This document shows positions 27,353-35,802 of a stretch of 64,000 bases of DNA, in pieces. A program made the position numbers and the translations under genes. Numbering within the stretch: position 1 is the stretch's first letter; every line of letters begins with the position of its first letter. The stretch covers positions 190,047-254,046 of the forward strand of contig NZ_JH414505.1 in NCBI RefSeq assembly GCF_000238075.1. The letters run 5' to 3'. The notes beneath the pieces are model-generated. The model did no database searches. It saw nothing but the letters and a program-made list of their open reading frames with translations, and was not told the origin of the DNA. The stretch is from Oribacterium asaccharolyticum ACB7 (GTDB lineage: Bacteria > Bacillota > Clostridia > Lachnospirales > Lachnospiraceae).

Positions 27353-27948
27353 AACAGCACCTCCGTATATCGTTTTAAAGCTTGCTCCATATTCATCCTA
27401 ATGGCATATTTTGACAGTTTTAATAAATTTTTCTCCTTACCTGCAAAGTAAGATTTTATTGCTTCGCTAAATACTTGTGCATCTATTCTGTCCTTATCTT
27501 TGATAATATCAAGTATGGTTCTTTCTTTGTCATACACTAATATTTCTCTGCCAAAAGGACCGGTTATAGTTGTTTTTCCAATATCGTAATAATCTTTTTT
27601 CACATACTTAAAAATAATATTATCTCTTGTTGACTTGACTCTGCTGACATTATCTCCTACCTTTACAGTCATCACATAAACAAGGGGCATTCGTGTTGAT
27701 AATCCTTGTAAATATGCCGCTGTTTCGTGAGAAAAAATACCTTTGGGTATTCTGTATGAGAAATAAAGATACTCATCAATATTCTCATCCGGAAGTACAT
27801 AGAGTCCGTTGGCTATTTTTTCAAGTTCTTCTTTTATGGTTAATTCTTTTAGGATATCCTTATGAATACCAAGATTTAAGGCTTCTTTGGTAGTTATAAT
27901 CCCATTATTTTCTTTTATTTTTTTTAGCAGGAGTTCCCGTTTACTCAT
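27349..27948 (-). CDS. AbiEi-type antitoxin / transcriptional regulator
   Basis: 199 residues. N-terminal winged helix (ELLLKKIKENNGIITTKEAL, then YVLPDENIDEYLYFSYRI) and the conserved IFSHETAAYLQGLSTRMP block of the AbiEi_4 group. It represses its own promoter and counters AbiEii in characterised systems. It is the first gene of the pair, with the ATGA overlap ensuring coupled translation. AT-rich like its partner. Confidence 0.9.
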   Translation of the reverse strand: MSKRELLLKKIKENNGIITTKEALNLGIHKDILKELTIKEELEKIANGLYVLPDENIDEYLYFSYRIPKGIFSHETAAYLQGLSTRMPLVYVMTVKVGDNVSRVKSTRDNIIFKYVKKDYYDIGKTTITGPFGREILVYDKERTILDIIKDKDRIDAQVFSEAIKSYFAGKEKNLLKLSKYAIRMNMEQALKRYTEVLL

Positions 27949-28011
27949 TTCTATTACCGCCTTTTCGTTCTTAAATTATGGTATTTATAAGAACAAAAGT
28001 CAATATTTAGC

Positions 28012-28045
28012 AAAAAAAAGACGGAGAACTCATTTTCTCTCCGTC
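28012..28045 (-). terminator. Terminator of the DUF1858 gene
   Basis: Minus strand: GACGGAGA, loop, TTCTCCGTC, then eight T. Starts 13 bases after the stop codon. Confidence 0.9.
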
Positions 28046-28057
28046 CAATCCTTTCCA

Positions 28058-28291
28058 TCAAGCATTCCGCGAGGCTTCCTGCATCTCCATATACTCTCGC
28101 AAAACATCATTCAAATCCTCTGTCAAATCATCCACATCAATGCCGTGAGCCTCACAGGCTTCTTCTAAAGACTCTGCTTGAGAGGCAGCACAAGATACGC
28201 AACCCATACCGTTTTGCATAAGAAATGGAGCGATCAATTCATTTAGCGCCAAAATCTCGCTAATCTTCATGTCTTTTGTAATTTCTTCCAT
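28058..28291 (-). CDS. DUF1858 domain protein
   Basis: 77 residues. Matches the small clostridial DUF1858 proteins: ITKDMKISEILALNEL, then the F-L-M-Q-N-G-M-G-C-x-x-C motif and S-L-E-E-A-C-x-x-H-G-I-D. Two cysteines spaced CVSC could hold a cofactor or form a redox pair; the function of the family is not established. Single gene with its own ribosome site and terminator, downstream of mecA. Confidence 0.88.
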   Translation of the reverse strand: MEEITKDMKISEILALNELIAPFLMQNGMGCVSCAASQAESLEEACEAHGIDVDDLTEDLNDVLREYMEMQEASRNA

Positions 28292-28382
28292 AGCATTCTC
28301 CTTCCTTAACGCCTTTTCAAGCTATTTTTTGTAAGGGATTCTTTTCTATTCCATAACTCCCGCCCGGGTAATCTTGATTCGA

Positions 28383-29096
28383 TTACACCGTCTTTAACTT
28401 CTGTAAAGCGTTTTCTTGGATCAATTGCTCCATATGCTCCTTATAATAAGCCTCTGTAGCGGAACCGCCGTTCACTCTTTCTCCATATTCCAGCAAAAGA
28501 TTTGCAGCACGATTCAGGCTGTCGATGTCGTCTCCTTTACTGTGCAGACTCAAATAATACCCCTTTTTGTCCTCTGCCTTATACAGACTGTTTGCGCCCA
28601 AATCACAATACGACACCGCCTTGGCTGCATCGATTACGCGATCCAAAGTCCGGAAGCGATATAAGCGAATCCCCTCATCTCCGGATTCCTTCTTCTCTTC
28701 CGCTACGCCGGGTTCTTCTTCGGTCTCCTTCAATTGCTTCATCAAGCCCTGCGCTCCCTCCAAAATCTGGGTTGCCAGTTCTGAAATCCAGCCGTTCTGT
28801 CCACTGCCGGCTGCGGAAAACTTCGAAAAGCGTGTATCTAACTCTTCCGGGTCATCCACCTTAGAAATAATGAGTTGTACCGCACCTCCTTGCAAAGGAA
28901 CAGCCTCAATCATGAGGGGCGTGTTTTCAATGGAAAATCCAACCTCTTCCTTCGCCTTTTGCATCATTTCATTAAATAGCCTTTTAGCAGCTTGAGAGCC
29001 ATAGGTCATATCCCTTAGGTTTAAATTCCTCGAAGATAAATCTAAACTGGACAGTGTACACTTGATGGAGTTGTCATCAATTTTCTCGATTTTCAT
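28383..29096 (-). CDS. mecA: Adaptor protein MecA (ClpC adaptor)
   Basis: 237 residues. N-terminal target-binding domain begins MKIEKIDDNSIKCTLSSLDL, followed by the conserved LMIEAVPLQGGAVQLIISKV and D-D-P-E-E-L-D-T-R-F. After an acidic linker (about 125-150) the C-terminal ClpC-binding domain starts with YRFRTLDRVIDAAKAV. The family delivers substrates to ClpCP. The region between it and dnaB (29097-29398) is AT-rich and I see no gene in it. Confidence 0.88.
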   Translation of the reverse strand: MKIEKIDDNSIKCTLSSLDLSSRNLNLRDMTYGSQAAKRLFNEMMQKAKEEVGFSIENTPLMIEAVPLQGGAVQLIISKVDDPEELDTRFSKFSAAGSGQNGWISELATQILEGAQGLMKQLKETEEEPGVAEEKKESGDEGIRLYRFRTLDRVIDAAKAVSYCDLGANSLYKAEDKKGYYLSLHSKGDDIDSLNRAANLLLEYGERVNGGSATEAYYKEHMEQLIQENALQKLKTV

Positions 29097-29398
29097 GGCT
29101 CCTCCTTACTATCGATAGCCTTTTTCCCTTACTAAAAAAGATTTATCGATTGCACTATCATACTATTTAATCGGTTCATTTGCAATTTCTAATACCCGTT
29201 TTTAGAATATTTTAAGCTAATATACCGGATAAATTCTGTTGATATGCTATATTATAAAAGAAATTTATCTGACTTTAATGATATTAAATCAATTTTATTA
29301 ATAAAAGATCTTACTTTTCTCCCCTGTAAAACGAAATAGGCTGCATTCCCCCATGCACTACAAATCATCTGCTCTTGATAAGGAAAAAGAAGAAGCTT

Positions 29399-30754
29399 TT
29401 ATCGCTCCTTCTCCGCATTTTTAAAGCGCGTATACTGCGGTTGCCACAAAAGGCGCACCGTCCCTATGGGACCGTTTCTTTGCTTTGCTATAATCAACTC
29501 CGCTTCGTTAGGATGCTCCGTATCCTTATTGTAATAATCATCTCTATAGAGGAACATGACGATGTCGGCATCCTGCTCGATTGCCCCCGACTCTCTTAAG
29601 TCGGAAAGCATGGGGCGGTGATCCGGACGCTGCTCCACAGCACGGGACAGCTGAGAGAGTGCAATAACCGGGCAGTCCATCTCTCTGGCAAGTGCCTTTA
29701 GGGATCTGGAAATGTCGGAAATCTCCTGCTGTCGGTTTTCCAAAGACCTTTTCCCCTTTTCTCCGCTCATTAGCTGAAGGTAGTCTATCATCACAAGGGA
29801 AAGTCCGGACTCCAGCTTTCTCTTCCTGCATTTTCCTCTCAATTCACTTACCGTGATTCCCGGAGTATCGTCAATAAAAACCTGCGACTTGGATAAACGA
29901 TCGACTCCTTCAATGAGGTCTCCCCACTCTTCGTCCGTAAGGGTTCCTTTTCTCAGCTTATCCGCCTCAATCTTGGTTTCCAAAGAAAGCAAGCGATTTG
30001 CCAACTGTTCTTTGGACATCTCCAAGGAAAAAATCATAACCGGTTCCTGCTTCTTTACCGCTACATGGTCCAAGATATTTAAGACAAAGGCCGTTTTTCC
30101 CATGGAAGGTCTTGCCGCAATCAAAATTAAATCGGATTTCTGGAAACCTGCCGTCCGATAGTCTAGGTCAATGAAGCCGGAAGCAACGCCCGTAATGGCA
30201 TTCTTCTGTTTGGATGCTTCTTCCACCTTCCGAAGTACATTCATGGCCACCTCGGAAATGGGCACAAATTCTCTGGTATTTCTCTCGAGTAAGAGATTGA
30301 ATATCTTTTTCTCCGTAGTCTCCAGTATGGTTTCCAGGTCTTCTTCTCCCCGGTAGCACATGTTGGCAATCTCTTCGTTCGTTCGAATCAGAGCACGAAG
30401 AATGGACTTGGAACGTACCATCTCGCAATAAATGCGGATATTCGCCACACTGGGTACTTCCATGGCCAGATTTTTCAAGGTTTCCAAGGAAAAAAACTCA
30501 GGCGGAACATCCTTCTTCGCCTTCAATCTGTCCTGTAAGCTGACAAAGTCAATACTGATGCCTTCTCTGGCCATTTCCTTCATCGTAGAGAAAAGCACCT
30601 GAAACTGTCTTCCGTAAAAATCTTCAGGCTGTAAGATTTCCAAGGCCTGCAGTACCGCATCCCCGTCGCGAATCATCGCACCGATTACACTTGCCTCCGC
30701 CTCCTTCGAATGGGGAATCGTTCGTAAAAGCAGCTCTTCTTCCTGTGATGCCAT
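29399..30754 (-). CDS. dnaB: Replicative DNA helicase DnaB
   Basis: 451 residues, the normal length. Hexameric 5'-3' helicase of the replication fork. N-terminal domain IPHSKEAEASVIGAMI; RecA-like domain with Walker A ARPSMGKTAF, Walker B LVMIDYLQLMSG, and the conserved QQEISDISRSLKALAREMD and DLRESGAIEQDADIVMFLYR blocks. It starts 3 bases after rplI, in the order gdpP-rplI-dnaB that is standard in Firmicutes. Confidence 0.97.
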   Translation of the reverse strand: MASQEEELLLRTIPHSKEAEASVIGAMIRDGDAVLQALEILQPEDFYGRQFQVLFSTMKEMAREGISIDFVSLQDRLKAKKDVPPEFFSLETLKNLAMEVPSVANIRIYCEMVRSKSILRALIRTNEEIANMCYRGEEDLETILETTEKKIFNLLLERNTREFVPISEVAMNVLRKVEEASKQKNAITGVASGFIDLDYRTAGFQKSDLILIAARPSMGKTAFVLNILDHVAVKKQEPVMIFSLEMSKEQLANRLLSLETKIEADKLRKGTLTDEEWGDLIEGVDRLSKSQVFIDDTPGITVSELRGKCRKRKLESGLSLVMIDYLQLMSGEKGKRSLENRQQEISDISRSLKALAREMDCPVIALSQLSRAVEQRPDHRPMLSDLRESGAIEQDADIVMFLYRDDYYNKDTEHPNEAELIIAKQRNGPIGTVRLLWQPQYTRFKNAEKER

Positions 30755-30757
30755 AAT

Positions 30758-31204
30758 TTACTCCGATTGTACACTGACATGGAGAGTCGCCTCCACATCC
30801 TTATGCAACTTCACCTTGATATCATAGCCTCCGAAATTCTTCATCGGCACATCCAGCTCCATTTTCTTCTTATCCACACTGATGTCATACTGCTTCTTCA
30901 GCTCTTCCTGTACCTCTTTTGTGGAAATGGAACCGAAGGCTCTTCCGTCTTTTCCCGCCTTCATATGGAAGATGAGCTTTACCTCTTCCAGTTTCTTCTT
31001 CAGCGCCTCCGCTTCTTCCAATTTTTCTTCCGCAATCTTCTCGGCATTCTGCACCTGCAGCTTTAAGGTATTTAAGTTCTTGGCATCCGCCAGAACGCCC
31101 GCCTTAGTGGGAATGATGAAATTTCTGCCATATCCCTCACTGACTTCTACGATTTCTCCCTTTTTTCCTAAGCTCTTTACATCCTTTAATAAAATAACCT
31201 TCAT
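30758..31204 (-). CDS. rplI: 50S ribosomal protein L9
   Basis: 148 residues. N-terminal rRNA-binding domain MKVILLKDVKSLGKKGEIVEV with GYGRNFIIPTKAGVLA, long connecting helix, and a C-terminal domain with D-G-R-A-F-G-S-I. The ATG overlaps the gdpP stop (TAATG), so translation is coupled; dnaB follows after 3 bases. Confidence 0.97.
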   Translation of the reverse strand: MKVILLKDVKSLGKKGEIVEVSEGYGRNFIIPTKAGVLADAKNLNTLKLQVQNAEKIAEEKLEEAEALKKKLEEVKLIFHMKAGKDGRAFGSISTKEVQEELKKQYDISVDKKKMELDVPMKNFGGYDIKVKLHKDVEATLHVSVQSE

Positions 31205-33249
31205 TATTCCACTTCTCCTTCTTCAATCATTTCGTCAATCGCCGCTCTTACCTTGTCAATACACTCTTCTATCGTAAATCCCTTCATCTGGGCGCCGGCC
31301 ACCGTACGATGTCCGCCCCCGCCAAGCTTCTCCATAAGCACCTGCACATTCAGCTCGTCGATAGAACGGGCGGAAAGAAAAACCGTATCCTCCACCTTCG
31401 TTAAAACGATGCTGGCTTTGATGCCGCGAATATTCAGAAGTTCATTGGCCGCCTTGGCGCAAAGCACGGTCGGGCTCTCTGTCCCGGCCCTTTCCAGGGT
31501 ACTGATGGCGTAGTATTCCCGATAAATATCCGCCTTACTGATGGTGTCCGCCTTCGCCTGATAATCAATAAAATCCTCTCGGAACGTTTTCCGAATGCGG
31601 ATAATGTCCGCACCGCAACGTCTTAAATAGGCAGCGGCCTCAAAGGTTCGCACGCCGGTCTGGTTGGTAAATTCCCGCGTGTCGATAACGATTCCCCCGT
31701 ACATACAGTCCGCCTCTATCGGCTTCGCCTTGATTCCCTCCCGAATGTACTGCATCATCTCCGCAATCAACTCCGAAGCGGAAGAAGCATAGGGTTCGCA
31801 ATAGCTTAGAACTGCCCCCTGTATGGTCTCGGAACTCTGCCTGTGATGATCAAATACCACCTTCGTTTTCACCATGGTCAGCAAATCCGGCTCATCAATA
31901 ATGGAAGGTCTGTCACAGTCCACCACCACGAGCATGGTATTGTTATCCACCAGAGCCTTTGCCGTCTCTCCGTCAATAAACATATCATTCGGATAATCCG
32001 GATTGTTCAGAAAGCGTTCCTTTAAAGGAAGAATGGTGGAGGTCACCTTATTCTGCACAATATAAGCTCTCTTGTCCAGTGCCGTAATCATGCGATAGAC
32101 TCCTACGGAAGCTCCGAGACAGTCCATATCCGCATTCTTATGTCCCATAATCAGGACCTTATCCTTCGAGTCAATCAACTCCTCAAAGGCCTGCGCCTTC
32201 ACTCTTGCCTTAACTCTGGTCACTCTTTCCGTACTTTGGCTCTTACCGCCAAAGAAGCTGAGCTTCTCGGGATTCTTTACTATCGCCTGGTCCCCGCCTC
32301 GACCGAGTGCCATATCCATGGCGGTTCTCGCATAGTCGTAGTTCTGGGTAAATTCTCCCGCACCGTAGCCGATTCCCAAGCTTAAGGTTACCGCCAGTTC
32401 ATTTCCCATATCCACTTCTTTCACCTCTTCCAGGATGGAAAAACGATCCTCCATCATCTTCTCCAAGGCTGTCTGCTTTAAAAGAAAGAAGTATTTGTCT
32501 TTTTCAATTTTCTTGATAACACCGTTTGCGGAACTGATATAGCGGGTGATTTTTCGATCCACAAGAGCCGTGAGCAGGGAACGTCTGACTTCCTCAATCT
32601 GCTCCATAACATCTTCATAGTTATCGATATAAGCCAGCCCCAACACCACTCTTTCTTCATCCAGCTTCTGTTGGAGCTCCACTTCCTCCGTTTCGTCCCG
32701 CAGGTAAACCGCTACAAGCTCTTCTTCCTCCGAAAGACCGTAGTGTACAACCTCTCCCTCATCCCGTAAGCTGTCCAGACGAATGATGTCGATACAATAC
32801 TTTCTTCCCATGAAGGAGGAGTGCAGCTCCACCACCGCTTCCTTTTCTTCGAGCATCTCTTTCTGCATATTGGGAAAAATACTGAAAATATTCTTCTCCG
32901 GCTTATTACCGGTTTGCAAAATTTTATGTAATGCCTTATTCTCCCAGAGCAAGTCTCCATTCTGTCCGATAATACAATAGGCGGTGGGCATTTCCTCAAA
33001 AAGCTTTGCCCTGTTTTCATTTGCCCGCAAGGAAAACTCCAAAAGAGCGGATAACATCAAGCTCTTTCTGCTACGATACAGAACAATGGCCGCACAAAGG
33101 TAGAGCAAGGCAAAGAAGATGAGCATAAGCCCATATCTCCACTCCCTAAAAAATGCCGTGAAAATTATGGGAAGCCAAAGTAAAGATAACCACAAAGGGG
33201 CTCTCAGATAAAAATCTATTATCCCCGGTAATGCATGTCTTTTTTTCAT
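31204..33249 (-). CDS. gdpP: Cyclic-di-AMP phosphodiesterase GdpP (DHH/DHHA1)
   Basis: 681 residues. Membrane-anchored enzyme that hydrolyses c-di-AMP to pApA. Order: two membrane segments (~17-55), a PAS-like domain (AYCIIGQNGDLLWENKAL), a degenerate GGDEF domain (ALGRGGDQAIVKN), the DHH domain (VLIMGHKNADMDCLGASVG, then VVVDCDRPS and VVFDHHRQ), and the DHHA1 domain ending GGGGHRTVAGAQ. All metal-binding DHH residues are visible. First gene of the gdpP-rplI-dnaB operon. Confidence 0.95.
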   Translation of the reverse strand: MKKRHALPGIIDFYLRAPLWLSLLWLPIIFTAFFREWRYGLMLIFFALLYLCAAIVLYRSRKSLMLSALLEFSLRANENRAKLFEEMPTAYCIIGQNGDLLWENKALHKILQTGNKPEKNIFSIFPNMQKEMLEEKEAVVELHSSFMGRKYCIDIIRLDSLRDEGEVVHYGLSEEEELVAVYLRDETEEVELQQKLDEERVVLGLAYIDNYEDVMEQIEEVRRSLLTALVDRKITRYISSANGVIKKIEKDKYFFLLKQTALEKMMEDRFSILEEVKEVDMGNELAVTLSLGIGYGAGEFTQNYDYARTAMDMALGRGGDQAIVKNPEKLSFFGGKSQSTERVTRVKARVKAQAFEELIDSKDKVLIMGHKNADMDCLGASVGVYRMITALDKRAYIVQNKVTSTILPLKERFLNNPDYPNDMFIDGETAKALVDNNTMLVVVDCDRPSIIDEPDLLTMVKTKVVFDHHRQSSETIQGAVLSYCEPYASSASELIAEMMQYIREGIKAKPIEADCMYGGIVIDTREFTNQTGVRTFEAAAYLRRCGADIIRIRKTFREDFIDYQAKADTISKADIYREYYAISTLERAGTESPTVLCAKAANELLNIRGIKASIVLTKVEDTVFLSARSIDELNVQVLMEKLGGGGHRTVAGAQMKGFTIEECIDKVRAAIDEMIEEGEVE

Positions 33250-33427
33250 GATTCCTCTTTCATCATCTTTTATCTAAACAAAACAATCTCTGTTAATCTG
33301 CTGTTTCTTTTCTAAATCCTTTTTTCAAATAATCTTTGCCATTATACTATTTCTTCCTTCCAAGGTAAAGTTACAAGCTTCCTATGAAGAACGAAAAGCT
33401 TACTCCGGAGAACAAAAAGATTACGAA

Positions 33428-33492
33428 CTTAAGGAAAAACGAGTTATCCTTAAGATTTTCTTTATTGTTTTATTTTCCTCCTCTAGTAGAAT
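33428..33492 (+). promoter_or_regulatory. Inverted repeat plus promoter for the secreted-protein gene
   Basis: Perfect 8-bp arms CTTAAGGA (33428-33435) and TCCTTAAG (33447-33454), then a candidate promoter TTGTTT (33465-33470), 16-base spacer and TAGAAT (33487-33492). The palindrome directly upstream of the -35 box could be an operator. The rest of 33250-33427 shows nothing I can name. Confidence 0.4.
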
Positions 33493-33548
33493 GAATGCAG
33501 TTTTGCGAATGATTTTTGAAAATAAAATGTAGAAACAGAGGTTATACT

Positions 33549-34055
33549 ATGAAGAAAACGAATTTAGTTGCTACTCTTGCCATTGCAATGAGTGTTATGG
33601 CAGCTATCCCCGCTATGGCAAATTGGAACATGGGACAGGGAGAGAACAGCAATCGTTGGTGGTATGGAAATGAAGACGGAAGCTGGTGTCACTCCGGTTG
33701 GTTCTGGCTGGACGGAAACAGAGACGGACTCGCAGAGTGCTATTACTTTGATGATGCCGGTTGGGCTTTGATGGACACTACCACTCCGGACGGGTATACC
33801 GTAAATGCGGATGGTGCCTGGTATGTAGGGGATCCGGATGAAGGCGTAAAAGAAAAGGAAGTAGAGGTGCAGTACGAGCAGGCTGAGCAGGATGCTATCA
33901 ATAAGAAAAAGCCTGTCGTAAAAGTTCCCGAGAAAAAGAACGGTGTTATGAAGAACTATAAGCCGAGAGGAACAGGCATCCAGGGAAGCGGCGTAACCCC
34001 TAAATCCGGGGAAGTCAATGCTGCCGATTTCAGTAGAGAGCAGGGCAAGAATTAA
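33549..34055 (+). CDS. Secreted protein with wall-binding-like WWYG repeats
   Basis: 168 residues from the ATG at 33549 (AGAGG seven bases upstream); eleven more codons are open before it. Signal peptide MKKTNLVATLAIAMSVMAAI ending A-M-A. The mature N-terminal half has aromatic/glycine repeats NRWWYGNEDGSW, GWFWLDGNRDGL, GWALMDTTTPDGYTVNADG and AWYVG, which resemble choline-binding/glucan-binding (CW_binding) repeats. The C-terminal half is lysine- and glycine-rich and looks disordered. It probably sits on or near the cell wall; the ligand is unknown. Followed by a strong bidirectional terminator. Confidence 0.75.
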   Translation: MKKTNLVATLAIAMSVMAAIPAMANWNMGQGENSNRWWYGNEDGSWCHSGWFWLDGNRDGLAECYYFDDAGWALMDTTTPDGYTVNADGAWYVGDPDEGVKEKEVEVQYEQAEQDAINKKKPVVKVPEKKNGVMKNYKPRGTGIQGSGVTPKSGEVNAADFSREQGKN

Positions 34056-34083
34056 GCCTCGAAAAGAGCGAATCAGACTATTT

Positions 34084-34122
34084 AAAAGGGGGAAGAAATC
34101 CGAAAATTTCTTCTCCCTTTTT
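34084..34122. terminator. Bidirectional terminator between convergent genes
   Basis: AAAAGGGGGAAGAAAT, loop, ATTTCTTCTCCCTTTTT. Works for the plus-strand secreted protein and, read the other way, for the minus-strand Wzz-like gene. Confidence 0.88.
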
Positions 34123-34128
34123 GTTCAT

Positions 34129-34163
34129 AACGAGGGTCGTGCGCAAAGGGTCGATATCTCGTT
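34129..34163. repeat. REP-like palindrome, copy 3, plus half copy
   Basis: AACGAGGGTCGTGCGCAAAG ... ATATCTCGTT, followed at 34167 by a second half copy AACGAGTATTGCTCGCGAAA. It lies between the terminator and the end of the Wzz-like gene. Confidence 0.7.
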
Positions 34164-34198
34164 TATAACGAGTATTGCTCGCGAAACGCCCTGAAGGC

Positions 34199-35641
34199 TT
34201 AGAACAAAAGCAGACCCATAACCTCTTTCTTTAAGGTCTCCGCCTTTCTCTTCATATTCAAAAGACTTCTCAAATCACTTCGTCCTGCCGCCACAAAAAC
34301 AAGGGTCCGATACATTCCCAATTTGCTGATGCCTTCTTCATTTTTGAAAATATCATAGGCATAGGAACAACTTAAATAGGGACTTTCATCGTTCATGAAC
34401 TTGACCGTTTTTTCTAAAAGTGTCTTGTCCTCTCCTACAAAAAGAATCTCTTCGGCAATATTCCTTTCCTTAAGGAGCAGAGAAAGGTTACTCTTCGCAA
34501 GGGAAAGCAGAGCCTCTTCATCCCCTTCTCTTTCCCGGTCTCCCGAAAGCTTGTCGGATAAGCTTTTGCAAAGCCCCTCTCTTCCGAATCTTCTTTTACT
34601 TCCCAATACGGTAAAACCGTAGATGCTCTCCAAATCTTCTTCTCTCGGAAGCTTCTTTTCAAAAAGATACTGCAATGTAAAAACAAAAACAGAAAGAAAT
34701 CCACCCAGTATCACGCCTAAAATGGCTTGTTTCGCAAAGGCTCTTTTGCTGAATCCGAGGTTCACACTTGCCGTTTCCTTAGGAAGACTCTTCTCCTGAT
34801 CCTTCAGGTTTTTAATGTTTTCCAAGCGTTTGTTCAGACTTGCCTTCTTGTCCTCCTGTCTTCCCAGGATAGAATCCTGTCCTCTTCCTTCTACATTTTC
34901 CCCGGAGTTTTGATAGGTCAAAACACTGTGCACACGCATTCCCTGTGCGCTTGTATCCGAAAGAAGAATGATGCTGTGCGGTTCCAGCTCTTCTCCCAGT
35001 TTTGCGGCAGCATTCTCCCAATAGGCCTTCGCGGCATTTCCCATTTTTTCTACCTCTTCCGCACTTGCACCTGCGAAAGAGAGACTGATGTTCCCGGTTT
35101 TATCATCGGCATCCAGGAACAGGAGATCCGGAATATCACTGCTTTTCAAATTCCCCGTCGAGGATGCAATCTGATTATAGAAATCCGTCGAGCGAAAAAG
35201 CGTCTTATAAGCTTCCACCAAGCCTTCCCTCTCCGCTATTCTATTCATGTAAATCGATTCCGAATTTCCCTGCGCATCCACAGGATTGGGCAGTTTCAGA
35301 TAAAGGTCCATCTGTCTCTCATAGACGGAATCCGGCTTCAATTGAAAGAGAGCCGAATCCTCCAGTCTCTTTACTTCCCAAAGAGCTAAATCCTTTTCCC
35401 GCTCCAGCTGCGTTTTTACATAATTCGCCGTTCCCTCTTCTAAGGCCCGCTCCTTATCAAACGCCGACTCTTCCTCCGTACTTACGGCAGGATTCTCCTC
35501 ACCTCTCCGCAAGGTTCTCAGGCTCGCAAAAAGAATGCCGAAAATACAGCTGCACGCAAGAATCAGAACTCCTTTTCTCAAATACATGGCTAAAAGCTCG
35601 GGAAGGTCAAGTACAAGCTCCTCTTGCATCTCTTTTTCCAT
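34199..35641 (-). CDS. Wzz-like polysaccharide co-polymerase / chain-length determinant-type membrane protein
   Basis: 480 residues from ATG 35641 (AGGAG upstream; an ATG at 35695 has no ribosome site). Membrane segment near residues 20-40 (GVLILACSCIFGILFASL), a long helical extracytoplasmic part (~50-310), a second membrane segment (AILGVILGGFLSVFVFTLQYLF), then a cytoplasmic tail of about 140 residues containing VLGSKRRFGREGLCKSLSDK and ILFVGEDKTLLEKTVKF. The two-membrane layout matches Wzz/CpsC-type regulators of polysaccharide length, and the tail resembles a reduced BY-kinase-like fold without a clear Walker motif. No glycosyltransferases are adjacent, so the role is inferred. Confidence 0.55.
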   Translation of the reverse strand: MEKEMQEELVLDLPELLAMYLRKGVLILACSCIFGILFASLRTLRRGEENPAVSTEEESAFDKERALEEGTANYVKTQLEREKDLALWEVKRLEDSALFQLKPDSVYERQMDLYLKLPNPVDAQGNSESIYMNRIAEREGLVEAYKTLFRSTDFYNQIASSTGNLKSSDIPDLLFLDADDKTGNISLSFAGASAEEVEKMGNAAKAYWENAAAKLGEELEPHSIILLSDTSAQGMRVHSVLTYQNSGENVEGRGQDSILGRQEDKKASLNKRLENIKNLKDQEKSLPKETASVNLGFSKRAFAKQAILGVILGGFLSVFVFTLQYLFEKKLPREEDLESIYGFTVLGSKRRFGREGLCKSLSDKLSGDREREGDEEALLSLAKSNLSLLLKERNIAEEILFVGEDKTLLEKTVKFMNDESPYLSCSYAYDIFKNEEGISKLGMYRTLVFVAAGRSDLRSLLNMKRKAETLKKEVMGLLLF

Positions 35642-35709
35642 AAGTTTGTTTTCTCCTAAACTGCTACTCTTTTCTCCGAAGTGTGTCCGTTTCATTGTAT
35701 CATAGAGAA

Positions 35710-35748
35710 GAAAAAAGATAAGCCGTTTTTGTGATTTAGCTTATCTTT
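35710..35748 (-). terminator. Terminator of guaD
   Basis: Minus strand: AAAAGATAAGC, loop of about 15, GCTTATCTTTTTTC. Ends the permease-guaD transcript. Confidence 0.8.
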
Positions 35749-35802
35749 TCTCTCTTCTGTTTTTCTTCGTAGAAAAAGCATTTCCTCTCTTCTTATCCGG
35801 TC

